The notes under the pieces were generated by a model. It had not been told where the DNA came from. It searched no databases and worked only from the letters and a program-made list of their open reading frames with translations. Of a stretch of 64,000 nucleotides of DNA, positions 35,837 through 47,980 are shown piece after piece. Both the position numbers and the translations under genes were made by a program. The stretch lies in assembly GCF_000247695.1 (NCBI RefSeq), contig NW_004624781.1, positions 9,651,067 to 9,715,066 of the forward strand, given 5' to 3'. The stretch's first letter is position 1. Each line of letters begins with the position of its first letter. The stretch comes from Heterocephalus glaber. Its lineage: Eukaryota > Chordata > Mammalia > Rodentia > Bathyergidae.

Positions 35837-35924
35837 GGCCAGGGATTTAGCTCAGTGGTTCCCCCACCTGTCCCGCAAGCGTAAGGACCCAAGATCGATC
35901 TCCGGTAACAACAACAAGAACAAA
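35837..35924 (+). mobile_element. ID-like SINE
   Basis: gggccagggatttagctcag ... agatcgatctccggtaac with an AAC-rich tail. 16-bp duplications agaataaccttaaaag (35821-35836) and agaataatcttaaaag (35925-35940) differ at one base. Confidence 0.9.
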
Positions 35925-36599
35925 AGAATAATCTTAAAAGTGGAAGACAAATGCAGATCCCCACGAAGGACCACAGCAACATGTTCTATATTCTCCCTTT
36001 CCCTGATTTTGTACATTTGTTTGACAAATAAAGGAAAAACAAAGCCAAAAACAAAAAGTGATGGCCTTTTATAAATAAGAGGAACGATTACAATGCGTTA
36101 ACAAACTGTATTATGACATTACTAGTTTTATATGTTGTAATGTTTAGGGCAGTAGAAAGAATTCCACAGGTTTCTAAATACACAAGCAGACAGATTTAAC
36201 AGAAAAAAACTGACATAGAGGAAAAGCACATTCAGAACACATACTTCTCTCAATACCGCCTAACATACTATGAGTTTCTTCCTACAAATATGCTGAATTC
36301 TGGAAATGTAGGTACATGCGCGAGAGATACATCTAGAGAAGGTCTAAAAGACTTTGAAACCACTCCACAAGTTATATTACCATGACGTTGGACACATCAG
36401 TGAAGAACCTTCTCCAAGTGCAGATCTCTCCAAAGCCTGGTACTCACCAGTCCCTCTGACCATACCTGGGTACTTGCCAATGCCAAGCACAGGGGAGGAG
36501 CAGGTGAAGGAATGAGGGAGTGGAAGATAGTACAATGGCAGTGCTGGGCCCTCTGGAAGTCACCTTATCTGGTAGCAAGAGTGGGGAAAGAGCCAATGT

Positions 36600-36740
36600 C
36601 TTGGAGCAGGAAAACCTGGCTTCAATGCTAACTAACTAAATGGCCTGGGCTTGGCTTCCTGTTCAGTGAAATGAGAAGAATCACAGTAACACCGTGCACT
36701 GAATTTCTGATGGGCTGATATGGGTGCACGTGCCTTATTT
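36600..36740 (+). mobile_element. MIR-like relic
   Basis: atggcctgggcttggcttcc, then tgttcagtgaaatgagaaga resembles a diverged MIR. Confidence 0.4.
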
Positions 36741-36999
36741 ATAGTAACACAATCCAGGAGGGGGCTGTGCCCTGGCCCTAAGACACGTGACCTTGCACCA
36801 GGCAGTCATGTGGGAACTGCACTGCACTGATCTACCCGTGTAGTGAGCTCTGGATCTACCCATGTAGTGGCCACACCATTCCAGTCCACTTCGGGGAGAG
36901 GCCTGCAGAAGGGAGCTCGATGGGGTAATGCTTAGTAATACACGAAATTCATTAACCCAGGCTCTGAGGCTGCTGCATTTTTAAACACCTACAGTATCA

Positions 37000-37110
37000 G
37001 GGGTATTATCTTAATTGGTCTACAACTACCACAGGGAGGGATTCATAATTGACCTCATTGTTTAGGTGAGGAAACAAAGAAATCATCTGTAACACGAGCC
37101 AGAGCTGGGA
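37000..37110 (-). mobile_element. MIR relic, minus
   Basis: ggtgaggaaacaaagaaatc, then agccagagctgggatttgaa is the reverse complement of a MIR. Confidence 0.55.
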
Positions 37111-38014
37111 TTTGAATTTAATTTTATTGGACCCCAGAGCTTGTGCTATTGTTCACCAAGTCAGAACTACTGATAAATATTTAACAACATTTTAACACTA
37201 TTTCCTCTGTAAGTGGGAATCTATAACACCTAACACACAGCAAATAAAACATAGTAAGTAGGTATTTCAAAAATGATACCTGAATTGCTTAAGTCTTTGC
37301 CCCCAGCTTCTTAGGAAAGGGTCTAAGAAAGCAAACTCACAGTGCGCAAGTGTCCTCTGCGACAAGCCCACTGTGGTTTGCAAACAGAGGGCAGGATGAA
37401 TGTAGGTGAGGGGGCAGAAGCAATCCCTGTGTCATCTCATTTCACACCATCTAGTGCTTCTGGCCACTCACCGAGAAGCGTTCACACTGGTGGAAAACTA
37501 CTCTAGCCCCTATTTCCAAGCAGAGGCCATTATGAAGCTTATGGCCCTGACTCTACATTTCCAGCCACAGAGCTCCTTCAGGAGCTCTGAATTGCAATCC
37601 AAGCAGATAAGCTGACATCTTACAAATCCAGAGAACTCCTACTTCAATACAGTATTCTACTGGCACTGAAACCCTCAGGGGAAGGTGGCAGAGAGTAAAC
37701 AGCTCCAAGTAGAGGCAACCAGACTGAGTCAGCAGGGCCCTCTGGGCTATTCCATTTGAAGGGAGGTCCGTACCTCAGGGCACTGTTGCTAATCTGTCAC
37801 AGCAAAGTTGCCTTTTTTGTCCTTCTTGTTCTTCCCCACTTTTATAACTAGACTTATCATTCCAAAACTACGAACAACTTGCTGGCAGTGGCTGGCTCTT
37901 AATATTTTTAGCATCCTCAGAATTTGGCTCTTAGTCCTTGCCAGATATGTGAATCTAAAAGTAAATGTGGAAAATACAAAGTCTAAGACAGGATTCCCAT
38001 TGCTACCAGTCTGA

Positions 38015-38400
38015 TGTTTCTCAAACATGGATCCATCATGTCACTCCTCTGCTTAAAAACTATCAGTGGCTAGGCCGGGTATTTAGCTCAGTGGTACCGT
38101 GCCTGTCTTGCAAGTGCAAGGTCCTCAGTTTGATCCAAACAAACAAACAAACAAACAAATAAACAAAACCCAAAAAACTATCAGTGGCTTCCCAGTCCTC
38201 ATAATAATGGGCAAACTCCTTGATGTGGAAGTTGAGACCCGACAGAGAATAGCTTGGTCTATCTTCCCATCTACCTATCTTCAGGATCTGCACATTCCAG
38301 ACTGCTTGTCATTTTTGGAAGATACCACATCTCTTTAGAAGCCTATGTGTGTCTTTACACATGCTGTTCCCTCTTGCCATGTTCCCAAGTTTAAAGTAAA
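38015..38400 (+). mobile_element. LINE-2 fragment, split by a SINE
   Basis: catcatgtcactcctctgct, tatcagtggcttcccagtcc, gcaaactccttgatgtggaa and tttacacatgctgttccctc match the L2 3' end. The ID-like SINE at 38072-38172 lies inside it. Confidence 0.65.
38072..38172 (+). mobile_element. ID-like SINE in L2
   Basis: aggccgggtatttagctcag ... cagtttgatcc, with an (AAAC)n tail. Perfect 17-bp duplications aaaaactatcagtggct at 38055-38071 and 38073-38089-shaped position after the tail (38173 minus the A run); the second copy begins in the run at 38173-38189 if the A tail is assigned to the element. The copy itself is unmistakable at caaaaaactatcagtggctt. Confidence 0.85.
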
Positions 38401-39164
38401 ATGTGGACCAAGGACACTCAAGACACACTATCATCATTTTTGTCCACCAAAAGCATCTGAGTGACACAACAGACTAAATACATGTTCCTCTTACAAACTG
38501 GCAAGGGAAAAATCACACTAAACTACAGTTTCCTCTTAAGGAACAGAAACGACACTTACTGGAAAACAACTGATCCTCTCTTTGTGTAACATGGGTATCA
38601 ACACTGAACAGGTACCCAGCAAGTGTTAGTTTTCTTCCTGTCATTATCATATTGTGTGTCTGTCATCCCCAAGGATGTGTGTCTACACATCCTGCCAAGG
38701 AAAAAGTAATTTACAAATAAGCCTTAACTATGCATATTTCTTGCACCCCCACCCCCAAATCCCTAGGAAGGCCAACAGAAGATGAGTGCCCACCGTGGAG
38801 GTAGAACTGGCGGTATTTTTCCTGTAGGGACAGAACATGGCAGGAACTTGGTGGTCCTGAGCTGTACCTTAGCAGTGGCATGGCTAATGGGCGGGGGACG
38901 GGGACGGGGAAGGAGAAGGCAGTCCACCCCAGGGGGCACATTTTTTGGGTGGCATTATTCGCCAAAAGGAAAATTATACGATAATAATTTATGGTTCTTT
39001 TGAAGTACATTTGATGTTAAGCTAAAGTTTCCTATGTGTGTCTGAATGCAGCAGCGTCTCTAGCCGCATGACTGCTTACACATGAAATGTATTGAGTGGT
39101 TTCCATATGCATCTCGACTGCTGCATTGAAGGACTGCCCTGAGCAGCACAAACTCTAGCTGTAC

Positions 39165-39335
39165 CTTGGGGTTTCCTCCACCTTCTTTGGCTGCATACAG
39201 CATCTGCAGGGCAGACTCTGCAAGAGTCTTGGTCTGGTCCAGCACTGTCATCTGTTGCTGATGGTCCAGAATCTTGGAGGCGACACCTACTGCAGCTAAG
39301 ATCAAGGGCTCGAAGTAGCTCGCCAGCTGTGTCAC
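39165..39335 (-). CDS. TLN2: TLN2 exon 10 of 20: R9 core helices
   Basis: 171 nt, 57 codons, phase 0-0: VTQLASYFEPLILAAVGVAS, then KILDHQQQMTVLDQTKTLAE, ending LYAAKEGGGNPK. Acceptor ..tctaag|GTG, donor AAG|gtacag. About talin-1 1731-1787. The FEPLILAAVG and LDQTKTLAESALQ cores match talin-1 strongly; KILDHQQQMTV replaces talin-1 KTLSHPQQMAL. R9 residues contact the F3 integrin-binding site in the inhibited state. The acceptor reads AAG rather than the favoured CAG but follows a good pyrimidine run. Confidence 0.95.
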
Positions 39336-39904
39336 CTTAGAGAAAGAAAAGCCACAAATGCATCATGGAAGCTCAGGTTTCTCCTCCTGGGGCAGCCCTG
39401 GGTGGGGAGAGGGTTGGGAGCTGGGTGAGTTGACTCCCAGGACAAGGCAGGTCTGTTACAATTTACTTCTGGAAGTACTTGCTGATTCAACTGACTATTG
39501 ATCGGTTTTTATTTCCTGTAGGTAAGGGGAAGGAGTCTTCATCTCTTTGCCAAATACAGAGCCGTTTGCAGAAATGCTCAGAAGCCCATTCCAAGACTCG
39601 GAGTTACACATCAGAATCAAACTCAATTTTACAAATCCTCAATTTTACAAGTAAGAAACCTTTTAAGAATCAAAGGCATCCATCTTACAACTCAGAAGGG
39701 AGGGACACACAGGACAGCAGGAGAGGTGAGAGAAGATGTCTGCGGTGATGAGAACCTTCAAAAGCTTTTCCGGAAGCCCATCTGACTGCCATCCAGCACT
39801 TGGACTAAGCTTTGGCTTTGTTATAAGAGCAAAGTGACTTCACACCAGCCTAGATATTCTGCGTATGATTAGCCCAGCTGAGAGGACAAAAGAGCTCGCT
39901 AAGG

Positions 39905-39976
39905 GGCTAGAGGTGTAGCTCAGTGGTACAGCGCTTGTCTAGCCCGTGTGAGGCCCTGGGTTCAATTCGAGGTACT
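39905..39976 (+). mobile_element. Older ID-like SINE
   Basis: ggggctagaggtgtagctca, then gtggtacagcgcttgtctag and gggttcaattcgaggtac. Contains box A- and box B-like parts but has no tail or clear duplication. Confidence 0.75.
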
Positions 39977-41374
39977 CTCACCTCACCTCCTCGCATTCCA
40001 AGTTTATTAAGACAGGTCTATTTTCAAGAAAGCAAAACCACACATAATACATAAATGCTCATCCAAATCGGCTAGCTTGGTGCTGCAGGGCCATGTGTCA
40101 CAAATACTTATCCAGCACATCTATGCCAGGCTCTCTGCTAAACATTGAGTATCCATTTCCTCCACAGCCATTTAGGAGGTCAATAAACATGAAAAAACAG
40201 ACAGAGGCTGAGGCAGGTAAGCTGCAGGCTCAATTTAGGCAACGGAGAGGGGAAGACGAGACAGGAACCCTACTCCACAACCCCGGCTCTCAACCATCAC
40301 ACTACTGCTACCTGTTATTTTCTGGTTTTGTCCCAGGTCTGGTGTTGTCAGGTTGAGCCTTAAATGTTTATCACTTAGTATTTGCTTTTTTGTTCTGCAA
40401 AGTATTTAAAATAAAGTCTGAGGATAATACGGTGACAGTGCTCTACCTAGCATCCAGAAAGTCACATTATAACATTTTGCTGTATTATAACCTGATGCCA
40501 TAATCTATTCCCACTCAGATCCAATACAACTATGCAAATCGCTTTTCTGTTCAACTCCCCATCCTGCACAGTAATGACTGAATGCTAAGGTATTCCCATC
40601 AAAGGTATTTGTGGGCAAACTTTTCACCAGCAGCTCCCTTCATATTTCTTTCCATCTCAGGGAAGGAGACTGAGCATTGTGGGAATGTAGGCAGAAAGGC
40701 CATTTCACATGAGCAAGCACAGGGCTGGGGATAAGCAGAGGTAGGGGGTTATAAGGGCTGGGGCAAGGTGTGTGTGGGTGGTATCCAAAAAATAAAAGTT
40801 CATTACAGCTACTGGTGATAGGAGACTGAGCAGCACTTTGGAATCCCACTGGGGTCGTCTTGCAGATAGCTTTCAAAGCACCTGAGCAGGTCAGCTGCTC
40901 ACCCTAGGGTACCTTTATGTGCACTCTGAAGGAGCTTGTTCAGACTTGAAGGATGCCAGGCATCTGGCCTGATGAGCAGAGCACAGGCTGAACTTGGAGC
41001 CCCACCCCTGTTCCATCAAACTCCTCCGTGGAAAGCCTGTCCTGCAGAGCCTTGGACAGCAGCCCTGCACCCCCCACCCCTGGACTTTCTCCTCTTCCCC
41101 AGGAGGCTACTGATGTTGTCACCACAGGGAATGAGACACCAATGGGCCATCAGGGGATCAGGACTCAGCATGGATCCTCTCTGCTTTCAAGACAGAGCAA
41201 AATGCCTCACGCATTAGAATCCTACATGTTTCCTAGACTGATTTTAATATCTTCAAAGTATACTTCATTGATGCAGCTGTACAATGTCAAGGGATGCTAT
41301 ATGCTGAGAAAAATAAAACTGAATAACTAAGCCAGAGCCTGCCTTCCTCCTGGAGGTAGCAGGGCTGGGTCACA

Positions 41375-41700
41375 AGGAGAGTGAGCTCTGGTCTCAGGGT
41401 CACTGGGTTTCAGTCTTCCCTGCTGGTTCCTTATTGAGGAACTGTATACAAGTTTCTCCGATTACTAAACTTCAGTTTCCTCATCTGTCAGGTGGGGATT
41501 AAGAATAGGACCGTGGGACTGGGGATTTAGCTCAGTGGTTCTGCCCCCTGCCCCGAAAGCGCAAGGACCTCAGTTCGATCCCTAGTAACAACAACAACAA
41601 AAAAGAATAGCACCATGCTCTGAGGACTGTTAGGAGGATTAAATTAATGGACACAAAAACCCTGAGCACAGTAACTGCCATAGAGTTAGCACTTGATAAA
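41375..41700 (+). mobile_element. MIR SINE, split by a younger SINE
   Basis: cttcagtttcctcatctgtc followed by aggtggggattaagaata is MIR. After the insert the MIR 3' part resumes (gttaggaggattaaattaat, then cacttgataaatactgg). Confidence 0.65.
41516..41602 (+). mobile_element. ID-like SINE inside a MIR
   Basis: ggactggggatttagctcag ... cagttcgatccctagtaaca with an AAC/A tail. Target duplications aagaataggaccgtg (41501-41515) and aagaatagcaccatg (41603-41617) differ at two bases. Confidence 0.88.
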
Positions 41701-41965
41701 TACTGGATGTAGTTACTCCTTGTATTACAGCAAAGGGTTTGGAAAGGATGTACCTGTCCCTGTATGTAAGGGCACTCACACCTTTTCTTCTGGAGACATG
41801 ACAGGTGAGGAAACAGCATGTAACTAAACCAACACAACATTTTTAATACTTGGTACTTGATGTACGTCCATAGTGGGTTGAATGGTGGGCCTCAAAAGAC
41901 ATGCCCACAACCAAACGCCTGGAACCTGTGAATGTGATCTCATTTGGAAAAGGGATCTTTGTATG

Positions 41966-42035
41966 TTTTTTACATTGCTGGGAATCAAACCCATGGCAGG
42001 GCAAGTAATCTACCACTGTGCTCTACCTCCAAAGC
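41966..42035 (-). mobile_element. ID-like relic, minus
   Basis: ttgctgggaatcaaacccat, then gctctacctccaaagc is the diverged reverse complement of an ID-like unit. Confidence 0.6.
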
Positions 42036-42564
42036 AGATGTATATAAGCTAAGGATCTTGAGATGAGACCATCCTGGTTACTCAATATCCCCTAAGTCCA
42101 TTAACAAGTGTCCACATAAGAGACAAGAGACACAGAGCAGCACAGGAGACAGTTAACCATGGAGGCAGAACTTGGTGTGACACTCAAGGGACAAGAGCTA
42201 CCAGAAGCTGAAAAGGGCACAGAATCGACTCTGCAACCTGCAGAGCAGGTTTGGCAATGCCCACATCTTTAGTCTGGATTTCTGGACTCCAGAACTGCAA
42301 GGGAACAAGTTTCTCCTGTTTTAATCCACTCAGTCAGTAGTGATGTTACAGCAGTCACAGAAGGTGAGGTCTGGGAGTTTTCATTTCTTCTCCCTGCCAG
42401 GGGATGGGAGGCTGCAGGTCTGGCACCTCACCTGAACATGGGAATGAAGCAGCGGGAACAGGGTGGGGTGAACTCTCAGTCCATGGCTCCTTTAGACGGA
42501 GGGCCACTGGCTGCTTTTGCCAACATTTTAGAAGAGATACATATTGAGGTACAGACTTAGACAT

Positions 42565-42682
42565 TTTTATTTTCAGATAGATTCTCACTAAATTGCCCAG
42601 GCTTGCCTTGAACTCACAGTCTTCCTGTCTCGGACTCTCTAGTAGCTGGGATTACAGATGTGTAACACCATGCCCAGTTGAT
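42565..42682 (-). mobile_element. B1-like SINE, minus
   Basis: aaattgcccaggcttgcctt, then agtagctgggattacagatg and taacaccatgccc are reverse-complement 7SL-SINE wording. Confidence 0.7.
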
Positions 42683-43757
42683 ACTATTTCTATTTCGATG
42701 CTACTCATGAACAGAGGAATTAGTCTTCTGTACTAGCACATATTATTATACACATGTACCTACGTACCATATAAATGCCTGCATAATGTTATACATATGC
42801 ATACCATGTAGTATGCACACATACACCTGCAGAGACGCAGATACTGCCCTCCAAGGACATCCAGAAATACTTTCTTACACAATTCATAATGGAGTCAAAA
42901 GTAATGCTGGCGGAAACAATGTCCAGCTTCTCTTCCAAACTATACTCCTGCAAAGGGCACAGAAGCAGTCACCCTGGCATCCAGGTCAGTCCTACCCGCC
43001 CCCCCCCTTCATACAGCTAGACAAGCCCTTTCCTGATTATAAAGAAACTCAGAGGAAGAATCAAACTGGCCACACTTGAAAAGGCAGAGAGACACTGGCC
43101 ATTTTAAATCTCAACAACCTCCTACTCAGAACCAGTGGGAGGCTTAGTTGCCCCCTTTAGCTCTTGTGCAATTTGAAAAAGTAAGAATATTGATTTTCTA
43201 AAATCAATACCTGCAGAGATTTTGGTTAGTGCATTTCTTGATGTGCACATCGATACTGATGGCGGCACTGACGAATGCTAGGAAACCCTGAAGGCTGTTA
43301 AAAATCCAATTCTGGCTTCTCCCTGCTGAGGTACACGATGTGTGACCAGCCAACTCTCTTTGAAGGGTTTGCAAAATGAATCCTAACTAGGCAAAATGTA
43401 TTTGCTACTTAAAAGAGTGTTCTAGGGATGAACTCAGCTGAGTGATTCCTTTTCAGTGGCTGCATAGGGAGGCTTTGGCCACCCAGAAGAAAGTCTGCAA
43501 GTTTGTTTGGGAAACCAGGGAAAAACTCTGTACCCTTAAACACACAATGGGCCCAGCTGGCTGAGGATGAAAGATGGCAGGCTTGAGGCTGGGAATGACA
43601 ACTTTAGTCTCTGGCTTCTTTCAGGGAAAGTTGAGAGCAATCAAGGATGGCAAGTGCCTTGTTGGCCGAATCTGACCACAACCAAAAGAAAAATTTCATA
43701 CAGATTTCTTCTCAATGCTAGGTGAGAAAAGGTCCTGAAGTGATCATTTTTGGACAA

Positions 43758-44054
43758 GAGCCCAGGGGGAGGCTGAGAGGTATTTTTTGCAGTTTAAAAC
43801 AGCACTGTAGTTAACACAATACCCAGCACTGCAGGCTTTTGGGAACGGTGACAAAATTGACTACACCCTCACACATTATGGTTTATATCTAGACGTCCCC
43901 CTAGAGCTTCATGTACTCAGAGGTGGGGCTTTTTGGAGATCGTTGGATCATGGCATGTAATACACATCAGTAGATTAATCTCAATCCACTGATGAGTTTG
44001 TAGGTAAATGTGATGTTGGGAGGTGAAGTCTGGTTGGAGGAGGTGTGTCACTGG
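43758..44054 (+). repeat. Local duplication, copy 1
   Basis: Matches 45598-45868 in the same orientation, beginning gagcccagggggaggctgag and running through gcactgtagttaacacaata, cattatggtttatatctaga to ctggttggaggaggtg. It carries about 26 bases (near 43970-43998) missing from copy 2. Confidence 0.85.
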
Positions 44055-44275
44055 AGGTGTGGCCTGGAAGGGTCTATCATCTTCCCCTCCTTTGATCTCT
44101 GTTCTGCTTCCTGTGGCCATGCCATGAGCTGTTTCTCCATTGCCAAGTCCCTCTGCCATGCTGTCCTGCCTTGGAGTCAGCTGAGACTACATAATAAAAC
44201 CTCTGTAAACTGTGAGCCAAAATAAACCTCTCCTCCTTTAAGCTGTGGGTGTCAGGCATTGTGTCTTAGTGAAGA
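43878..44275 (+). mobile_element. MaLR-type LTR-like element
   Basis: tatggtttatatctagacgt, tgatgttgggaggtgaagtc, then cctctgtaaactgtgagcca and aaataaacctctcctccttt are typical of ERVL-MaLR solo LTRs. No coding sequence is present. The exact family is not assignable by eye. Confidence 0.5.
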
Positions 44276-44339
44276 GAAAGTAATTAAGCAGCCCCTCTGC
44301 ACACACACAGTAAGGCAGGGTCCCCTCAGTACACATTAC

Positions 44340-44441
44340 CTTGTGTCCCAGCTGGGCTGCTTCTCCCCTGGCCGCTGTGGCGATGGGATCAATAAGGTGC
44401 CCGATTTCCTGAACCACTGAAGTTAGCTGCTCCTGCAGGGC
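44340..44441 (-). CDS. TLN2: TLN2 exon 9 of 20: R9 helix
   Basis: 102 nt, 34 codons, phase 0-0: ALQEQLTSVVQEIGHLIDPI then ATAARGEAAQLGHK. Acceptor ..tatcag|GCC, donor AAG|gtaatg. About talin-1 1697-1730. The EIGHLIDPIATAARGEAAQLGHK segment closely parallels talin-1 EISHLIEPLASAARAEASQLGHK, a helix of the autoinhibitory bundle R9. The exon lies between two related intronic segments (43758-44054 and 45598-45868), neither of which carries a second copy of it. A 270-codon open frame covers this exon in another frame; it is not a gene. Confidence 0.95.
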
Positions 44442-46786
44442 CTGATACCGAGAGAAGTGTCAAGATCATCTGACAACGGTTCCCCACAACACAGCACCAA
44501 TATGAAAAGACAAGTGAAGCCACCCGGAATGGACAACCAAATGCCTGGGTGTGCCAACAAGCTGCCACTTCCTGTCCTGCCCAGTGGTGCCTCAGCTCCC
44601 CTGGGCCAGCTACTATGAGAGAAGAGAGGCCAGAGGCAGGCCCCAGAAAGGCGGGTGCCAGGGGCTTCCCGCTCCCACCAGCCCTGGCAACAGATGCTAG
44701 TGCTACCTTTACTTTGCTCAGCACAATTACTGGAAATGTGATGTGGAATAGCTGTGGCTTTCCCAGAAGGAAAGACCAAATGGAGACAGCTAATTGGGGT
44801 CTGAGGGAACATCCAGGTCCCTGTCTTCTCAGAACATAAAGTGGGAGAGGAAAGTGATGTAAAAATGAAATCAGCTCTTTGGAAGCAGGACTCCACCACC
44901 CAGTGCACAGGGAAGAGGCCAGGTGGGATGCACTGAGCAGGATCCACGCTCTTAACTCGCTGCACTGGGTGGTGGGCATACAAATATTGACAGGAGCACC
45001 GTGGAAGCATTTCCTTTTGAGTGTGAGATGGTTTAACCACTGCCCCAGTGGACTGAACTCAGAATGTAGAGAGCTACAATGGGCAGGGAGAGTGAGGGAG
45101 GGGGACTCAAGGGTGGGGATTATTAACCAGTAGCAGAAGAGATCTGATTCCTTTATAGGAGTATTGATAGGAGATTCAGGGTTAACAGATGAGAACTGCA
45201 CACACTAGCACCCAACAAGATGGTTCCTGAAGAAGTGACAGTGTCCCGCCTTTGCCAATTTTCCTGGGAACAATGTTGCCCATGAGCTGGAGGGCTTTGG
45301 GCAGAGTTCACTCCACGAGGGGTCAGCCTAATGGGCAAACTTGAAAATCAGAGAGCTAGAGAGAACCTTAGAGAAAGTCCAAAGGTCTTATTTAGCTAAT
45401 TACTTATTATCTTCAAGCTCATGATGTGATTATAGTCAAGAATGTTGGAATATCTCAGCAATGAGGTTTTATTATAGGTGATTTGTTAAAATTAAATATG
45501 GCAGAACTGGGGTGCACATGTATGTCAAAGGGGAAGTTTTCTTCCTAGTGAGGAAGTTGAGATGGAGGACTTGCTTGGGAAAGGAGGTGAAAGGATGGAG
45601 CCCAAGGGGAGGCTGAGAGCTATTTTTTGTAGTTTAAGGCAGCACTGTAGTTAATACAATATCCAGCACTGCAGGTTTTTGGGTATGGCGACAAAATTGA
45701 CTACCCTCTCTCCCATTATGGTTTATATGTAGATGTCCCCCCCAGAGCCTCAGGTGCTCAGAGCTGGGGCTTTCTGCAGGTGGTTGGATCATGGGATGTT
45801 AACACACATCAGTTTGCAGGTAAATGTGATGTTGGGAGATGCAGCCTGGTTGGAGGAGGTGGGTCACCTTTGCTTCTTGATTTGGGGCTCCATAAAGGGT
45901 ATGTTCAGCTAATGGTACTTATCAAGCTGCACATTTAATGTGCCTTTTGGTACACATACTATACTTAATAACAGGTTAAAAACAGTAGTTTTGGCCTTCT
46001 AAACAGGGTGAAAATGCTTTAGTTCTTTTTTATTTTCAGGAAATGAGTGTATGTGAAGGGGTTATGAAATAGACAGCTATGTTAATAAAAATGAGCAATG
46101 CCAAACTCTGGGGTCACTGCTCAGAGAAAGGGACCAAAGCTCACTGCAATAAGGCAAACATCAGCAAACAGACCACTCATATTTATTAAGCACCTCTGAG
46201 TGCTAGGCTCTGTGCTTTAAAAAGGGAAAACAGAAGATAAGTAGGAACCAGGAGGCTTTGCCCTGCTGTTAGAAGCCACTCAAAGGAAAAACCTCTTCTA
46301 AACTGCAAAAACCATCAAGAAAGGATAAAGTGGTTCTAAGTAACAGAATGTAAAAGCTCCTTACATACTAGATAATGGTATGCATTAGAGTTTAATGTCA
46401 AATGCATTAGAATTTGATGTCAGATTTGCCCATTAACCCAAACGTGGATCAATGAACTGTGACAGAATCACTCAACATAGGGCTAACTAGTTCTATGGCT
46501 GTGTTAAGAGAAACATGGTAACCCTACATTACTGACACACAATTACCTGATACTCATAATTTCTCCCCAAATCCCAGCCACACTTGAACTTCTCCCCTGG
46601 TGGTAGGTGTATTCTCTCCTCCAGCTGTCACCCACATCAGCTCTACTCCTTCTAAAACCTTCCCAGGTTGGAAGGGCTGTCCAGCAGTAAAACTCCAGCA
46701 TCAGAAATGCTTTGCTTCCCTCCTCCAAAACAGGATGCTGAGATTTTTCAGCATCTTCAGAGCTTTGTAGCTGAAACTCATCTTAC
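44442..46786 (-). other. TLN2: TLN2 intron between exons 8 and 9
   Basis: 2.3 kb. Holds the second copy of the duplicated segment (45598-45868). Otherwise no recognised repeat or gene; the long minus-strand open frame at 44389-45201 is rejected. Confidence 0.8.
45598..45868 (+). repeat. Local duplication, copy 2
   Basis: Similar to 43758-44054 including about 115 bases preceding the LTR-like part. Diverges after tggttggaggaggtgggtca. Confidence 0.85.
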
Positions 46787-46919
46787 CTCTACAGAGATGT
46801 CATCCCTCGTGGCCAAGCTCTGGCTGACAGCTGCCAGTGAAGCCTTCTCAATGTCCCGAATGCATCGATTGATGCCATCAATGGAGTAGTCACACTCCCT
46901 CTGCCCGGGGGCCTTGTCC
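46787..46919 (-). CDS. TLN2: TLN2 exon 8 of 20: start of R9
   Basis: 133 nt: one base completes the split arginine, then 44 codons DKAPGQRECDYSIDGINRCI to SLATRDDISVE. Acceptor ..ttccag|GGA, donor GAG|gtaaga. About talin-1 1652-1696, first helices of R9 (about 1655-1822). In talin-1, R9 packs on the FERM F3 domain to hold talin in its closed, autoinhibited form. The exon repeats the APGQxECD motif of exon 1 of this window, and both follow a phase-2 intron, which supports an old tandem duplication of rod segments. Confidence 0.95.
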
Positions 46920-47980
46920 CTGGAAGGGACAGGGCAGATTAGACACTGAGTTCATAGCGCTCAGGTCCTGCGCCACCTGTTCTAGCACTGGTGGGGTGGA
47001 AGCCCCTGTCCCTGTCCTGCCTGGTCACCTTAATTAAGGAGTCAATCTGGCCCTTGCTGGGTAATGCCTCACTGCATAACCTGGGCATTTCTTATTTTAA
47101 GCTGCTCTACTCATTTCTAGCAGACAGGTTACAGTGCTGCCCTCCATCTCAGGCTGATGCCAGGCAACTGCAAAGGAAAGAAGCTGGATTTGGATTCTTT
47201 TTTCACTGACTTGAACATGGAACTTTTAATTAAAAATAATTCCAGTACTATTTATAGCACAAATACTGACTTTCTATTGTATACTAGTCCAAACTGATGG
47301 GCTACAGAAGGACTTAAAATATCTGGTGGGTTTTTCTTTGCAAGGCATTGAGAAAAAGTTAACTATGGTTTTGAGCTTCAAAAAAACCTGGGAAACAAAA
47401 CCTAACTAAGGAAATAATTGCATTCCATGCTGTGGCATATTGACTCTGGCCAACTTCAGAAAGGCTGCATCTATTCAGGGGATATTTTTCCAGGCTCCTA
47501 CCCTCACCAAGGAGATCAGAGATGCCCAGAGCTACTGGGGGGTGTATTCTTTTTGTTTCATTATCAAACTAAAGAAAACCTCACATTTTCCAACATAAAT
47601 AGTTGTGCCCTATGTCTGAGCTCCTAGGTATACACAGTGTGGTACAACAGTTAGAATAAAAGAGACTCACTAGAGGATGCCACCTAAATTCTCCCGCCTG
47701 CATTTTTCATCAGTAAAATGGAGATATGGATATCTACCTTACAATGTTATGACGATCAAATAGGGGGCTACAGGTGAAACACTCAGAATAACATCAAGTG
47801 TTTAGTAAGAGCATAAGTTGCTATTACTGGGACCAGTGCTATCACTGGTTCCAAAGAGGTAAAGAAAAAGATGATGATAATGATCAACATTAGTGTTAAG
47901 TAAAAAGCTTGGTGGGTGTACCACCCCCTCCTGCTCCGTTCAGATGCTGCGCCAGAGCCCTTTCTGGATGGGAAACTGAC
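46920..47980 (-). other. TLN2: TLN2 intron between exons 7 and 8
   Basis: 1.06 kb. A MIR-like relic is visible at about 47690-47830; nothing else is recognised. Confidence 0.8.
47690..47830 (+). mobile_element. MIR-like relic
   Basis: ttcatcagtaaaatggagat, then ttacaatgttatgacgatca recalls the MIR 3' half. Confidence 0.45.

Larger units (their letters stand above)
35746..39164 (-). other. TLN2: TLN2 intron between exons 10 and 11
   Basis: 3.4 kb. It has two ID-like SINEs with target duplications (35837-35924 and 38072-38172), MIR-like relics (about 36600-36740 and 37000-37110) and an L2 (about 38015-38400) interrupted by the second SINE. Confidence 0.85.
39336..44339 (-). other. TLN2: TLN2 intron between exons 9 and 10
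   Basis: 5.0 kb. Contains an older ID-like SINE (39905-39976), a MIR (about 41375-41700) split by a SINE (41516-41602), an ID-like relic (41966-42035), a B1-like relic in minus orientation (about 42565-42682) and the first copy of a local duplication with MaLR-LTR-like sequence (43758-44275). Confidence 0.85.

Noticed and set aside
44389..45201. 270-codon open frame on the minus strand, the longest in the window
   Set aside because: It overlaps exon 44340-44441 in a different frame from talin, has no recognisable family and no codon-use signal; a chance open frame in GC-rich intron.
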